Below are positions 50,409 to 59,042 of a stretch of 64,000 nt of DNA, in pieces; position 1 is the stretch's first letter, and each line of letters starts with the position of its first letter. The notes under the pieces are model-generated. The model saw only the letters and a list, made by a program, of their open reading frames with translations, did not search any database and was not told the DNA's origin. Position numbers and translations under genes: made by a program. This DNA comes from WHSW01 sp963846565 (GTDB taxonomy: Bacteria > Actinomycetota > Thermoleophilia > Solirubrobacterales > 70-9), in contig CAWJWL010000003.1 of assembly GCA_963846565.1 (NCBI GenBank), positions 620,001-684,000 of the forward strand, written 5' to 3'.

Positions 50409-51278
50409 CTACGGCTCGGTTGGCTGCCAGGCCGGGTGCGAGAGGTCGCCCTCGTCCACCAGCACCTCGGCGCCGCCGCCGTTCTTGGCCGCGATCGCGA
50501 GGTGGAAGGTCGGCTCGCGGAAGTCCTGGAAAACGAACCGCTGGTTCGTCGGCGAGACCGCAGGCGTACCCGCGAGAGCGATCACTTCCTTGTCGCTCTT
50601 GCCGTTCAGCTTCACCGACCGGACCCCTCCGGTCTCGATGTCGAAAGCGTGCTCATGCCGTTCGTAGAGGATGGTCTTTCCCCGTGGCGAGGCCGACGGG
50701 TTGACGTCCTCGAAGCCCTTGACTCCCTTCGTGATCTGCTCGAGGCCGCTCCCATCGGGCTCGATCGACCAGATCTCGCGGGTCTCGCCGACCTTCCTCG
50801 AGAAGACGATCGCGCCATCGGGCGTGAACTCGGGCTGCCACGCCTGGCCGGCCTCGGGCAACTCGACGGGCTTCTTCCCGTTGGTCCTCGCGACGACGAG
50901 CGTGCCCTTGCCCTTGACATAGACGAGCAGGTCGCCGTCGGCCGAGATCCCGGGCCAGCGCTGGCGCCCGTCGCGTGGCAATGTCTTCTTCTTCGTTCCA
51001 TCCGGCTTCGCGGCGCAGAGCGCCTTGCCGCAACTGAAGACCAGCGTGCCCCCATCCGGCGAGAACGATGGGAACGCGTTCTTCGAGCCAAGCGGCAGCG
51101 TCGTCTTCTCGGTGCCGTCGGGGCGGATCGAAACCAGCTTGCCCGACTTGACGCCGTCGACGTAGACGATCACGCCCTCGTCCCCGGCGAACGTGCCGCC
51201 CGCGCTTCCGGGACCTCCCGCGAGGACGGCTAGACCGACGGCGAAGGCAAGGCTGATGGCGATCTTCGACTGGCGCAT
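50409..51278 (-). CDS. Secreted WD40-like (TolB/PD40) beta-propeller protein
   Basis: A 289-residue exported protein with a signal peptide (KIAISLAFAVGLAVLAGGPGSA). The repeating blades read LVSIRPDGTEKTTLP, FPSFSPDGGTLVFS, WPGISADGDLLVYV, QPEFTPDGAIVFSR and IWSIEPDGSGLEQIT, which is the PD40 pattern of TolB-like propellers. About six blades can be counted. It may bind or modify extracellular polymers. It is the last gene of the long minus-strand run and starts 20 bases behind the sulfatase stop. Confidence 0.82.
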   Translation of the reverse strand: MRQSKIAISLAFAVGLAVLAGGPGSAGGTFAGDEGVIVYVDGVKSGKLVSIRPDGTEKTTLPLGSKNAFPSFSPDGGTLVFSCGKALCAAKPDGTKKKTLPRDGRQRWPGISADGDLLVYVKGKGTLVVARTNGKKPVELPEAGQAWQPEFTPDGAIVFSRKVGETREIWSIEPDGSGLEQITKGVKGFEDVNPSASPRGKTILYERHEHAFDIETGGVRSVKLNGKSDKEVIALAGTPAVSPTNQRFVFQDFREPTFHLAIAAKNGGGAEVLVDEGDLSHPAWQPTEP

Positions 51279-51298
51279 GGCTCGATCAGATCACATGC

Positions 51299-52633
51299 TC
51301 AGCCGCGGCGCAACGCGTGCATCTGCTTGCGCAGCTTGCGGGCCACGCCGCTGTAGCGCTGGACGTCGGCGAGGTTCGTGAGCTCGAGCCTGTCCCGCTT
51401 CAGGTCGTAGAGCTCGTCCTCGCCGTTTGACTGCACGCCGTACTTCCAGCGCTCGGTACGAACTCCCCAGAAGCTCGGTGGCGTCTTCGGATAGTGCTTG
51501 TGGCGGAGCAGGATCGGCCGGTTCAGCGAGTTCGCGCTGCCCTCGACGATCGGCACCAGGCTCTCGCCATCGGGATTGCCGGGGAGGCTCACTCCGGCGA
51601 GGTCGGCGATGGTCGGCGCGATGTCGACGTTGCCGACGAGGGCCCCGACCTTCGGCGGCGCGCCGCCCGGCCACCGCATCGAGAGGGGTAGGTGGACGCA
51701 CTCCTCATAGACGCAGTCCTTCTGCGGATTGCGATGGGCGCCGAAGGAGTAGCCGTTGTCGGAGAGGAAGATGATCAGCGTCTGGTCGAGCTTGCCGTCG
51801 GCCGCCAGGACGTCGACGAAGCGCTTGATCGCCTCGTCGACCGAGAGCAGCGTCTCCCACTCGTCGCGGATCGCGTCCTTGATCTCACCCTCCTTCGGGT
51901 GCGGCTGCTTGGTCCAGTAGCGCGGCGCGTCGTTCGCGATCCGGTCGAAGTTCCCGGGCAGCTTCACCGGCGCGTTTCGCTTCGAGCCCTCGTGGCGGGG
52001 CGCCGGCGTCCGCGGCGAGTGCGGTCCGTACGGGGTGAACATGGCGAAGAACGGGCCGCTCGCGTTGTCGATGAACTGCGCCGTGCGCTCGGCGAGCACG
52101 TCGGTCGAGTAGTCGGCCGGAGCGCTCCCGTACTCGACCCGCTTCTCGGGCTCGACCAGCGTGTAGTCGTAGTACGCGGCATCGGGTGTGAATGCGGCCC
52201 ACTCGTCCCACCCGGGCGGGACGTACTGGGCGCCCTTGTTCCACGGGTACTCGTTCAGGTACTTGCCGAAGAGGCCGGTCTCATAGCCGGCCCCGTCGAG
52301 GACGGTCGCCAGCGTCGCCCCGTCCTTGAACTGCTTCGCCACCAGGTTCGTCTCGACTCCATGGTGGTGGGAGTAGAGCCCGGTGAGCAGCGTCGCCCGG
52401 GCCGGGCAGCAGAGCGGGTTGTTGTCGAAGTACCGGTCGAACTTCGTCCAGCCGGGGGCGTCGTCGACGTACGGCATCCCCTGCTCGACCATGCCGACCG
52501 GCTGGTCATCGGTGACGATCAGGAGCACGTTCGGCGGGGTCACGGGCGTCGGCCCGGCACCGCCTGCTGTCGCGATCCCGATCCCACCCACGACCATGCC
52601 GGCTCCCAGCAAGGCCACAAGAGCGCGCTTCAC
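51299..52633 (-). CDS. Secreted sulfatase with formylglycine Cys
   Basis: A 444-residue type I sulfatase. The hydrophobic leader ALVALLGAGMVVGGIGIATAGG targets it outside. VLLIVTDDQP near residue 37 binds calcium. LCCPARATLLTG carries C-x-P-x-R with Cys 75 as the residue that becomes formylglycine. GKYLNEYPW near 125 and LSDNGYSFGAHR near 295 complete the active site. The family cleaves sulfate esters of carbohydrates or lipids. A formylglycine-generating enzyme is not in the window. It follows the VOC protein by 33 bases on the same strand. Confidence 0.92.
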   Translation of the reverse strand: MKRALVALLGAGMVVGGIGIATAGGAGPTPVTPPNVLLIVTDDQPVGMVEQGMPYVDDAPGWTKFDRYFDNNPLCCPARATLLTGLYSHHHGVETNLVAKQFKDGATLATVLDGAGYETGLFGKYLNEYPWNKGAQYVPPGWDEWAAFTPDAAYYDYTLVEPEKRVEYGSAPADYSTDVLAERTAQFIDNASGPFFAMFTPYGPHSPRTPAPRHEGSKRNAPVKLPGNFDRIANDAPRYWTKQPHPKEGEIKDAIRDEWETLLSVDEAIKRFVDVLAADGKLDQTLIIFLSDNGYSFGAHRNPQKDCVYEECVHLPLSMRWPGGAPPKVGALVGNVDIAPTIADLAGVSLPGNPDGESLVPIVEGSANSLNRPILLRHKHYPKTPPSFWGVRTERWKYGVQSNGEDELYDLKRDRLELTNLADVQRYSGVARKLRKQMHALRRG

Positions 52634-52666
52634 CCCGGGGAATCTAGAGCGCAGGGGGGCCGGGCG

Positions 52667-53035
52667 CTACCGCTTCGGCTGCCAGAGCGCGACTTCGCCG
52701 GCGCCCGGCATCGAGACCACCGCCCGCCAGCCGGTCGGCCCCTCGCGCGGCGCGAGGAGTACGCGGCCGCCGAGATTCGAGGCGAGCTTGGTCGCGGCGA
52801 CGATCTCCTCGACTTCGACATAGGGCAGCCACCGCGGTTGCTCGCGCGGGCACTCGACGATCCCGTAACCCGGGCCCTCCCCCGCGTCGAGGGTGACGTA
52901 CGGCGAGCAGGCGCCGGTCACCTCGACCGGCTCCGAGCCCCAGCCGAAGAGCTGCTCGAACGTACTCCCGGCCTGGTTGAGGTCGCCAGTGTGGAGCTCG
53001 AGGTGGACAATCGGGTTGTCTGCGGGCCTCTGCAT
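52667..53035 (-). CDS. VOC (glyoxalase-like) family protein
   Basis: A 122-residue protein with two beta-alpha-beta-beta-beta units of the vicinal-oxygen-chelate fold. IVHLELHTGDLNQAGSTFEQLFGW opens the first unit and WLPYVEVEEIVAATKLASNLGGRVLLAPREGP opens the second; it ends GEVALWQPKR. The His and Glu ligand positions are mostly kept. These proteins range from glyoxalases to antibiotic-binding proteins and no function can be assigned. Confidence 0.82.
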   Translation of the reverse strand: MQRPADNPIVHLELHTGDLNQAGSTFEQLFGWGSEPVEVTGACSPYVTLDAGEGPGYGIVECPREQPRWLPYVEVEEIVAATKLASNLGGRVLLAPREGPTGWRAVVSMPGAGEVALWQPKR

Positions 53036-53081
53036 TTGGGTCTCACCGGTTGAGACTCGGCCCGACGGCGAAACTAATCGG

Positions 53082-53693
53082 TCAATCCGCGCGATTCTCG
53101 GGCGTGCGCACGAGCTCGTAGGCCTCCTCGCCGACGGCGCGCAGGACGCCGGTCATGTGCTCGCCGATGCCAATCTCCGGAAGCGGCACCTCGACCTGGA
53201 CCGTGCCTCCCTCCTCGCCGATGGTCTTGACCTCGCCGAGCCCCGCGAGAACCGCGAGCATCGCCTGATTATCGGCCAGTACGGTCGCCTCGAAGCGCTC
53301 GATTCCGAGCTCGCGAGCGCGCTCGGCGAGCAGGCGGCAGAGCGCCTTGCCGAGCCCGCGGCCGTGCCACTCGTCGATCACGAGCAGCGCCGCCTCGGCC
53401 ACCATCGGCGACTCCGGCGAGCGCACGAAACGGCCGACGGCGATCGCCTCTCCGCTCTCCTCGTCGATCGCCAGGAGCGCCTCGTGGTCAGTGTGATCGA
53501 CGCCGATCAGATACGCGAGCTGGGTCGAGTTGAGGCGCGTCAGCGGCGTCATGAAGCGCTTGTACATCGACTCGGCGCTCGCCCGCTCCATCCCCCGCAC
53601 GAATCGCTCCTCGTCGTTCGGGTGGATCGGGCCGACGAGCACGGCTCGGTCGCCGAGAACCACTCGCGTCGTCGTCGCCGCTTCGGCCGCCAC
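53082..53693 (-). CDS. GNAT-family N-acetyltransferase
   Basis: A 203-residue protein of the GNAT type found as a domain of Pat-like protein acetyltransferases. RVVLGDRAVLVGPIHPNDEERFVRGMERASAESMYKRFM is the typical opening, and EAALLVIDEWHGRGLGKALCRLLAERARELG (about 105-135) is motif A with the GRGLGKA acetyl-CoA loop. The end lacks the Pat cyclic-nucleotide domain. It may acetylate protein lysines, but this is inference. It starts 10 bases behind the ECF sigma factor stop. Confidence 0.85.
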   Translation of the reverse strand: MAAEAATTTRVVLGDRAVLVGPIHPNDEERFVRGMERASAESMYKRFMTPLTRLNSTQLAYLIGVDHTDHEALLAIDEESGEAIAVGRFVRSPESPMVAEAALLVIDEWHGRGLGKALCRLLAERARELGIERFEATVLADNQAMLAVLAGLGEVKTIGEEGGTVQVEVPLPEIGIGEHMTGVLRAVGEEAYELVRTPENRAD

Positions 53694-53703
53694 GGGCGGC
53701 CGC

Positions 53704-54831
53704 TCAGGTCAGGCGCTCGGGAAGCCCGAAACGCTGGAACACGTTGACGAAGCGCTCGTGGACGATCGGCTCCTCCGGCCAGCGCTTGTAGCTGTCCAGA
53801 TCGGTCGCATCCGTTGAGCGGACGATGAAGGCCTCGACCTCGCTGACCTTGTCACCGCGCAGCGTGAGCACGTTGAGCGCGAAGGGCAGATATGCCCGCT
53901 CACCTTCGTCCCAGGCGTAGTAGCCGAGCGCCGGCTGACCGTTCGCCCACACGAACTGGGGCTTCCAGCGCCAGGCACCCGAGAGCGGGCCGACCTCGAG
54001 GAACCTGCGGAGCATCTCGGTGCCGCGATGCCAGCTCGGCGCCGGCGGCATCGCGAACGCGGCGTCCTCGGTGAGCATCGAGATCACCTGGTCGATGTCG
54101 CCGCTCTCCCAGGCGTCGACGTAGTTGCCGACGACCTCCTTGACGCCGTCATCGCCCAGCTCTCGCAGGGTCTGCTGCTGGCTCTGCTCGGGTAGGCGGT
54201 CCTCGATCGTCTTCCGTGCACGCTGGAGGGCGCTGTTGACCGAGGCGGTGGTGGTCTCGAGTGCCTCCGCGGTCTCCTTCGCCGAGAACCCGAGGACCTC
54301 GCGCATCACGAGTACCCCGCGCTGGCTCGCCGGGAGGAGCTGGAGTGCGGCGATGAAGGCGAGCTCGACGCTTTCGCGCTGCTCGTATCGCGCTTCCGGT
54401 GAGGCGTAGCCGTCCTCGACGCCGAGCAGCTCGTCCGGGTAGGGCTCGATCCAGACCGACTCGACCAGGGGCATCGCGGGCCCGTCGTGCGGGTCGATCG
54501 GCGGCCCGTAATCGACCGGCAGCACCCGCTTCGGCCGCTTCTCGATCAGGTCGAGACAGGCATTGGTCGAGATCCGGTAGAGCCAGGCACGAAGCGCGCT
54601 CGGGTCGTTGAGCCGGCCGCGGCCCTTCGAAGCGCGCAGCATTGCGTTCTGAAGCGCGTCCTCGGCGTCGTGGAGCGAGCCGAGCATCCGATAGCAGTGG
54701 GCGTGCAGCTCGCGACGATGCGGTTCGACGAGACGGGCGAACGCATCCTCGTCGCCGTTGCCGGCGCGGCTCAGCAGCTCGCGATCCTGCGCGGTGACGG
54801 TCGTGGGGGAGGTGGCCATCGCGGCTTCCAC
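53704..54831 (-). CDS. ECF sigma factor with C-terminal SnoaL-like domain
   Basis: A 375-residue sigma-70 factor of the TIGR02960 (SigX5/SigG-like) class. Region 2 is in DAFARLVEPHRRELHAHCYRMLGSLHDAEDALQNAMLRA near residues 28-66, and region 4 is LPASQRGVLVMREVLGFSAKETAEALETTTASVNSALQRAR near 180-222. A SnoaL/NTF2-like domain follows from about 240 (VGNYVDAWESGDIDQVISMLTEDAAFAMPP). In such factors this domain replaces a separate anti-sigma factor. The start may be the first ATG or the MATSP codon 12 bases further. The factor lies 37 bases behind the arginase-fold gene within the long operon. Confidence 0.9.
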   Translation of the reverse strand: MEAAMATSPTTVTAQDRELLSRAGNGDEDAFARLVEPHRRELHAHCYRMLGSLHDAEDALQNAMLRASKGRGRLNDPSALRAWLYRISTNACLDLIEKRPKRVLPVDYGPPIDPHDGPAMPLVESVWIEPYPDELLGVEDGYASPEARYEQRESVELAFIAALQLLPASQRGVLVMREVLGFSAKETAEALETTTASVNSALQRARKTIEDRLPEQSQQQTLRELGDDGVKEVVGNYVDAWESGDIDQVISMLTEDAAFAMPPAPSWHRGTEMLRRFLEVGPLSGAWRWKPQFVWANGQPALGYYAWDEGERAYLPFALNVLTLRGDKVSEVEAFIVRSTDATDLDSYKRWPEEPIVHERFVNVFQRFGLPERLT

Positions 54832-54868
54832 GATACCCGCCGCCGGGCCAGGACCTTTTCAGGATCGT

Positions 54869-55744
54869 TCAAGTGTTGCGTGCGGACAGGATCGAGGCGA
54901 TCGCCTCGACCGTACGCTCAGCGTGAATCCCCTCGGCGTCCCGGTCGGGGTTGAAGTCCGCAATCGACACGCCGAGGAGGTTCGGCGCCGCGGCAAGCGG
55001 CCGGGCGAGCGAGATCAGCTCGTCCCAGCCGAGCCCGAGCGGCTGCGGGTAGGTGACCGCCGGCAGCGCGGTTTCGTCCACCACGTCGAGGTCGATGTGC
55101 AGCCACGCCGGCCGGTCGCCGAGGGCGGCCCTCGCCTCCGCCCCGGTCGCAGCGGCTCCGCGATCGCGCACCTGCGCCGTCGTCCGCGCGCGGATCGCGG
55201 AATCGACGCGCGCGTTCTCGTGGGCCGTGTCGGCGCCGAGCTCGTCCGGACGGTGGCCGAGGACGAACACCGAGCGCGGGTCGAGCGGCGCATCGGCATC
55301 CCCGTACCACCCGGCAGGACCGTGCCCGGTGAGGATCGCGAGGTCCATGTCGGCCGCCTCCCCCGTCGGAGAGCTCGCACCGTCGTAGAAGTCCGCGTGG
55401 CCGTCGACGAACCAGAGTCCGCAGCCGGCCTCGACGGCGTCGAACACGCCGAGTAGCAGCGTGCAGTCGCCGCCGACGACGACCGGCAACTCGCCCGCCT
55501 CGAGGATCTGCTCCGCACCCGCGGCGATCGACGCCGCCGCCCGCCGAATCTCGACCGCCCCCACCACTCCGGTCGTGGGATCGCGAGCCGAGTCGCGGAT
55601 CAGCGCGTCGGCGACACCTGCCGTCCCGGCGCCGAGAAGCTCACCGAGACCGGCGTCGAGCAGGGCAGCCGGCGCCCTCTCCTCGCCGCGCCCCGTGCCG
55701 GAGCAGTCAAGCGGCGCTTCGAGGATCGTCAGCGGTTTCCGCAT
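54869..55744 (-). CDS. Arginase/agmatinase-fold protein with altered metal site
   Basis: A 291-residue ureohydrolase-fold protein. The metal motifs are readable: GGDCTLLLG near 93, VDGHADFYDG near 112 and HIDLDVVDET near 205. The first motif has Cys where arginases have the metal-ligand His (GGDHS). That change is seen in some actinobacterial family members, but it may mean a different metal or a non-hydrolase role. It would otherwise cleave a guanidino group to urea. It starts 19 bases behind the HD-domain gene. Confidence 0.85.
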   Translation of the reverse strand: MRKPLTILEAPLDCSGTGRGEERAPAALLDAGLGELLGAGTAGVADALIRDSARDPTTGVVGAVEIRRAAASIAAGAEQILEAGELPVVVGGDCTLLLGVFDAVEAGCGLWFVDGHADFYDGASSPTGEAADMDLAILTGHGPAGWYGDADAPLDPRSVFVLGHRPDELGADTAHENARVDSAIRARTTAQVRDRGAAATGAEARAALGDRPAWLHIDLDVVDETALPAVTYPQPLGLGWDELISLARPLAAAPNLLGVSIADFNPDRDAEGIHAERTVEAIASILSARNT

Positions 55745-55763
55745 CTCGATCGGGCCCGGCCGC

Positions 55764-56327
55764 TCAGGACCTGAAGATCGCCGGCAGGGTCGAGGGGCGC
55801 GAGCGGACCACCGGCCAGACGACCTTCGCAAGGCCGCGGTAGAAACCATCGCGCGGGGCGGCGGCGTTGACCTCGCGGATCTGCGCGCGGTCGAGCCCGA
55901 AGCGGATGAGACCGTTCGAGACCTCGGTCAGGTCGGCGCGCCGCATCGCCTCGACCTCGACGCCGAGGTCCCACTTGGAGCGAATCGAGTGGTGATAGGC
56001 GCAGGCGTCCGCGCACAGCTTCGCCCGCGCTTCGTCCCAGCCGGCCGCGGCGGCGATCCGCCGCGCCAGCGCGGCGCTCTCCTGGGTGTAGACGCCGCCG
56101 TCGGTGATCGACGGATACACGCCGATGTCGTGAAGGAAGGCGGCGCAAAGCGTCACCTCCCGGTCGAGCCCGCGGCCGGCGAGGGTCGCCTGGCGCTCGC
56201 AGAGCAGGAAGCAGCGCACGCAATGGCGCTCCATCGGGCCGTCCGCCTCCCCGGCCGCCTCGCGGAGCGCGTCGAGACAGCGGCGCTCCGTCTCGGTCTC
56301 GATCAGGCGTTCCCCCGCCGCGCTCAC
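55764..56327 (-). CDS. HD-domain protein
   Basis: A 187-residue HD-superfamily protein from a GTG start. GPMERHCVRCF near residue 32 provides the first His, AAFLHDIGVYPS near 62 provides the HD pair and CADACAYHHSIRSKWD near 106 further residues; the final Asp is probably in MRRADLTEV. It likely is a metal-dependent phosphohydrolase. The substrate is unknown. Cys-rich spacing around residues 36-43 (CVRCFLLCE) is unusual. It starts 11 bases behind the small lipoprotein gene. Confidence 0.8.
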   Translation of the reverse strand: MSAAGERLIETETERRCLDALREAAGEADGPMERHCVRCFLLCERQATLAGRGLDREVTLCAAFLHDIGVYPSITDGGVYTQESAALARRIAAAAGWDEARAKLCADACAYHHSIRSKWDLGVEVEAMRRADLTEVSNGLIRFGLDRAQIREVNAAAPRDGFYRGLAKVVWPVVRSRPSTLPAIFRS

Positions 56328-56338
56328 ACCCAATCCCC

Positions 56339-56764
56339 TCAGTCGGCGAACTCGAAGGTGAAGTAGGTCGCCTCGCCGCGACACTCCCAGGTGCCGCTCA
56401 GCTCGCTGCCCGAGATGCGAGTGCACTGGAAGTCGCCGATCCGGAAGCTGTCCGAGACGGACTGGATCTCCGCCATCGCGTCCTCGACCGCGCCGCAGTC
56501 AGCGCCGTAGGAGAGCACCTCGGTGATGTTCGGCGGCGACTCGGCTCCGTCGCAGCGTTCCTCCGGCAGGCCGGGGTTCTCGATCGTCGACGTCGTCGAG
56601 GTCGTCGGCGTTTCGATCCCGGTGGGACCGGTCGCCCCTTCGTTCGCCGTCGACGCGGCGGGCGCGGGGGTCGACGTCGACACGGGCTCGTCCTCGTCGC
56701 CACACCCGGATGCCCCGAGGGCGATCAGCAGGGCCGCGGCGCTCGTGATCAACTTCATTCGCAT
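56339..56764 (-). CDS. Small lipoprotein
   Basis: A 141-residue protein with a lipobox LGASGC (Cys about 21) and then a long Thr/Ser/Pro linker (STSTPAPAASTANEG). The C-terminal 70 residues contain four Cys (ERCDGA, GADCGAV, FQCTRI, TWECRG), which may form two disulfides. It is not recognised. The ATG overlaps the M20 peptidase stop by one base as TGATG, which fixes the start and implies translational coupling. Confidence 0.72.
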   Translation of the reverse strand: MRMKLITSAAALLIALGASGCGDEDEPVSTSTPAPAASTANEGATGPTGIETPTTSTTSTIENPGLPEERCDGAESPPNITEVLSYGADCGAVEDAMAEIQSVSDSFRIGDFQCTRISGSELSGTWECRGEATYFTFEFAD

Positions 56765-58086
56765 CAGGCTAGGCGACCGAGGGCCTCGATCGCGAACAGG
56801 CTGAACTCGGCGATCTCGACCAGGTCGTCGACGTGGATCCTCTCGTCGGCGCCGTGCATGCCCTCGAGGTACGCCCGTGGGTCCGTGGCGAAGATCGGGG
56901 CGAAGCCGTAGGCGGCCGTTCCGAGCTCGCTCCGCACCCAGTACGAATCGCTGAAGCCCGCGGAGATCAGCGGCAGCGCCTCGGCCCCGGGGACGCGCCG
57001 CGCCACCCACTCCTCGCAGGCGCGGTGAAGGGGCGTCCCGATCGGCGACTCGCTGCCGCCCTCGAGGGGCTCCAGGTAGGAGAGCTCGTAGCGGACGCCG
57101 TCCCCGAGCGCCGCCGCAACGTGCGCCTCGAGATCGGCCTCGGTCTGGCCGGGGAGCAGGCGGCAGTCGCACGTGAGCTCGGCGAACGGCGGGATCACGT
57201 TGCTCGGCTCGTGGGTCGCGGCCCCGGTCGGCGTCACGGTCATCCGCAGCATCGAAGGGATCTCGCCCGCGAGCACCGGGTGGAGCGCCCGCGCGCGCTC
57301 GATGCTCGCCTCGTCCTCGGGATCGGCGCCCAGCGCCCGCAGCGTCCTCGCGACGGCCGGGCCGATCTGCGCCGGCGCTCTCAGCGCCGCGAGTCGCGCC
57401 GCGGCGCCGGCGAGATGGACCACCGGGTTGTCCGCGCCCTCGGGAACCGACGCGTGCCCGGCTGTGCCGAGGATCCGCAGTCGGATCGCGCTCACCTGCT
57501 TCTCGCCGACGCCCACGTCGACGATCCGCCGCCCGTCGGCGAGCTCGAGCAGCATCCCTCCCCCCTCGTTGAGGGCGTACTCGCAGCGCAGGTCGGGCCG
57601 CTCTCGCACCAGCCACGACATCCCACACTGCGAGCGGTTCTTCTCCTCATCGGACTCGGCGACGAGGACGACGTCCCCCGGAGGCCGGGCGCCGTCGCGG
57701 GCGCAGGCGGCGAAGGCGACCGTCCGCGCGGCGAGCTCGTTCTTCATGTCGGCGGCGCCGCGGCCGATGAGGTGGCCGTCGCGAAGCTCGGCGGCGAACG
57801 GATCGACGCTCCAGCCCTCGCGCGGCGCCGGGACCACGTCGGTGTGCCCCATCAGCATCAGCGACGGCCCGCGCCCGCCCTCGATCCGCGCGACCAGGTT
57901 GAGCCGCTGCGGGTCCGGCCCGATTAGCTCGTAGGCGATCCCGCGCTCGGCGAGGTAGGCGCCGACGACCTCGGCCGCGGCCGTCTCGTTGCCGGGCGGG
58001 TTCGAGCTGTCGACCCGGATCAGGGCCCGCGTGAGCTCGACCACCTCGTCGCGGAGCGGCGACGCGAGCGGCTCGACGCCGCTCAA
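56764..58086 (-). CDS. M20/M25/M40-family metallopeptidase
   Basis: A 440-residue di-zinc aminoacylase/dipeptidase. LMLMGHTDVVPAP near residue 80 carries the first zinc His and Asp, HLIGRGAADMKNELAA near 108 the bridging Asp, and VAESDEEKN near 145 the catalytic Glu pair. A dimerisation domain lies between about 190 and 320, and SAGFSDSYWVRSELG with EGMHGADERIHVDDL near 410 provides the last His. It cleaves short peptides or N-acyl amino acids. Its ATG overlaps the P1 peptidase stop in ATGA. It belongs to the peptide-uptake operon. Confidence 0.9.
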   Translation of the reverse strand: MSGVEPLASPLRDEVVELTRALIRVDSSNPPGNETAAAEVVGAYLAERGIAYELIGPDPQRLNLVARIEGGRGPSLMLMGHTDVVPAPREGWSVDPFAAELRDGHLIGRGAADMKNELAARTVAFAACARDGARPPGDVVLVAESDEEKNRSQCGMSWLVRERPDLRCEYALNEGGGMLLELADGRRIVDVGVGEKQVSAIRLRILGTAGHASVPEGADNPVVHLAGAAARLAALRAPAQIGPAVARTLRALGADPEDEASIERARALHPVLAGEIPSMLRMTVTPTGAATHEPSNVIPPFAELTCDCRLLPGQTEADLEAHVAAALGDGVRYELSYLEPLEGGSESPIGTPLHRACEEWVARRVPGAEALPLISAGFSDSYWVRSELGTAAYGFAPIFATDPRAYLEGMHGADERIHVDDLVEIAEFSLFAIEALGRLA

Positions 58087-59042
58087 TCGCGTGCCCCGGC
58101 CAAGCGCCGAACCAGGTCCACCGGGAAAGCGTCCTGCTCGGTCCCGTCGCGGCGCGTCGCCGGAGTCCCCGCCACGAGGCAGTTCAGCACCGCCTCGTGC
58201 GCGGCCTCGTACGCGGCGGCGAAGAACGGGTTGAGGCTCGCGGCGCCGATCCCGGCGCCGTCACCGGTCGAGAAGGCAACCCCGATCTCGCCCGAGCCCT
58301 CGGACCCGTACGAACCCGCCCTCGCCAGCCCCAGCAGCGGGCGCAGCGCAAGGCGGCGTAGCTCGTGCGGGGAAAGCGGTGCGTCGGTCGCGCACACGGC
58401 GATGCACGAGCCGTCCGCCTCGGCCCCGCGCTCGGCTGGGTCCAGGGTGGTCCCGAGCAGATCGAGGTACTCACGGTCGCCGAAGTTGCATTGCAGGAGC
58501 ACGCCCACATGGTGCTGGCCGACGACGCGAGAGGCTGTGCCGATGCCCCCGGGGAAGTCGAAGCACTGCATCCCGGTGCCCGCGCCGACGTTGCCCTCGG
58601 GGACCTCCGCGCCGGCTGCGGCCCTCGCGGTCGCGACATCATTCGCTGCGAGTTCGCGCGCGTCAGCGAGATCGCTGTCGTCGCACTCGCCGACGATCGG
58701 GATCACCACGTGGTGGTCGAGCGTCCCATCCCAGGCGTCGATCGCCGCCTGGTACACGGTCCCGAGCGCGTGCGTTCCACAGAGGTAGACAGGCGTCTCG
58801 ATCCGCCCGACCTCGTCGATCTCGAGGCTGCCGGTGAGCTCGCCCGCCCCGTTGACCGTGCGCGTGCCGGCCGGCGCCGGGAGGGACGGCGGCACGACGA
58901 CGCTGACCCCGGTGCGCGCACCGCTCCCGGCTTGCGCGTGGCCGACCTCGACTCCCGGCACGTCCGTGATCGCGTTCCTCGGTCCCGGCTCGATGCGACC
59001 GAGCGGGCCGGCGATCTGACGCCAGCGGCTAGTGCTTTCCAT
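58083..59042 (-). CDS. P1-family peptidase (DmpA/BapA-like aminopeptidase)
   Basis: A 319-residue N-terminal nucleophile-type peptidase. NAITDVPGVEVGHAQ is the standard opening, VPEGNVGAGTGM near residue 155 and GSYGSEGSGEIGVAFSTGDG near 240 are the family motifs. Self-cleavage in the latter creates the N-terminal Ser nucleophile, as in DmpA. The family releases N-terminal residues, sometimes D- or beta-amino acids. The ATG at 59042 overlaps the end of the ABC ATPase gene by 14 bases (a start at 59054 is also possible). It lies between the peptide importer and the M20 peptidase. Confidence 0.88.
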   Translation of the reverse strand: MESTSRWRQIAGPLGRIEPGPRNAITDVPGVEVGHAQAGSGARTGVSVVVPPSLPAPAGTRTVNGAGELTGSLEIDEVGRIETPVYLCGTHALGTVYQAAIDAWDGTLDHHVVIPIVGECDDSDLADARELAANDVATARAAAGAEVPEGNVGAGTGMQCFDFPGGIGTASRVVGQHHVGVLLQCNFGDREYLDLLGTTLDPAERGAEADGSCIAVCATDAPLSPHELRRLALRPLLGLARAGSYGSEGSGEIGVAFSTGDGAGIGAASLNPFFAAAYEAAHEAVLNCLVAGTPATRRDGTEQDAFPVDLVRRLAGARD

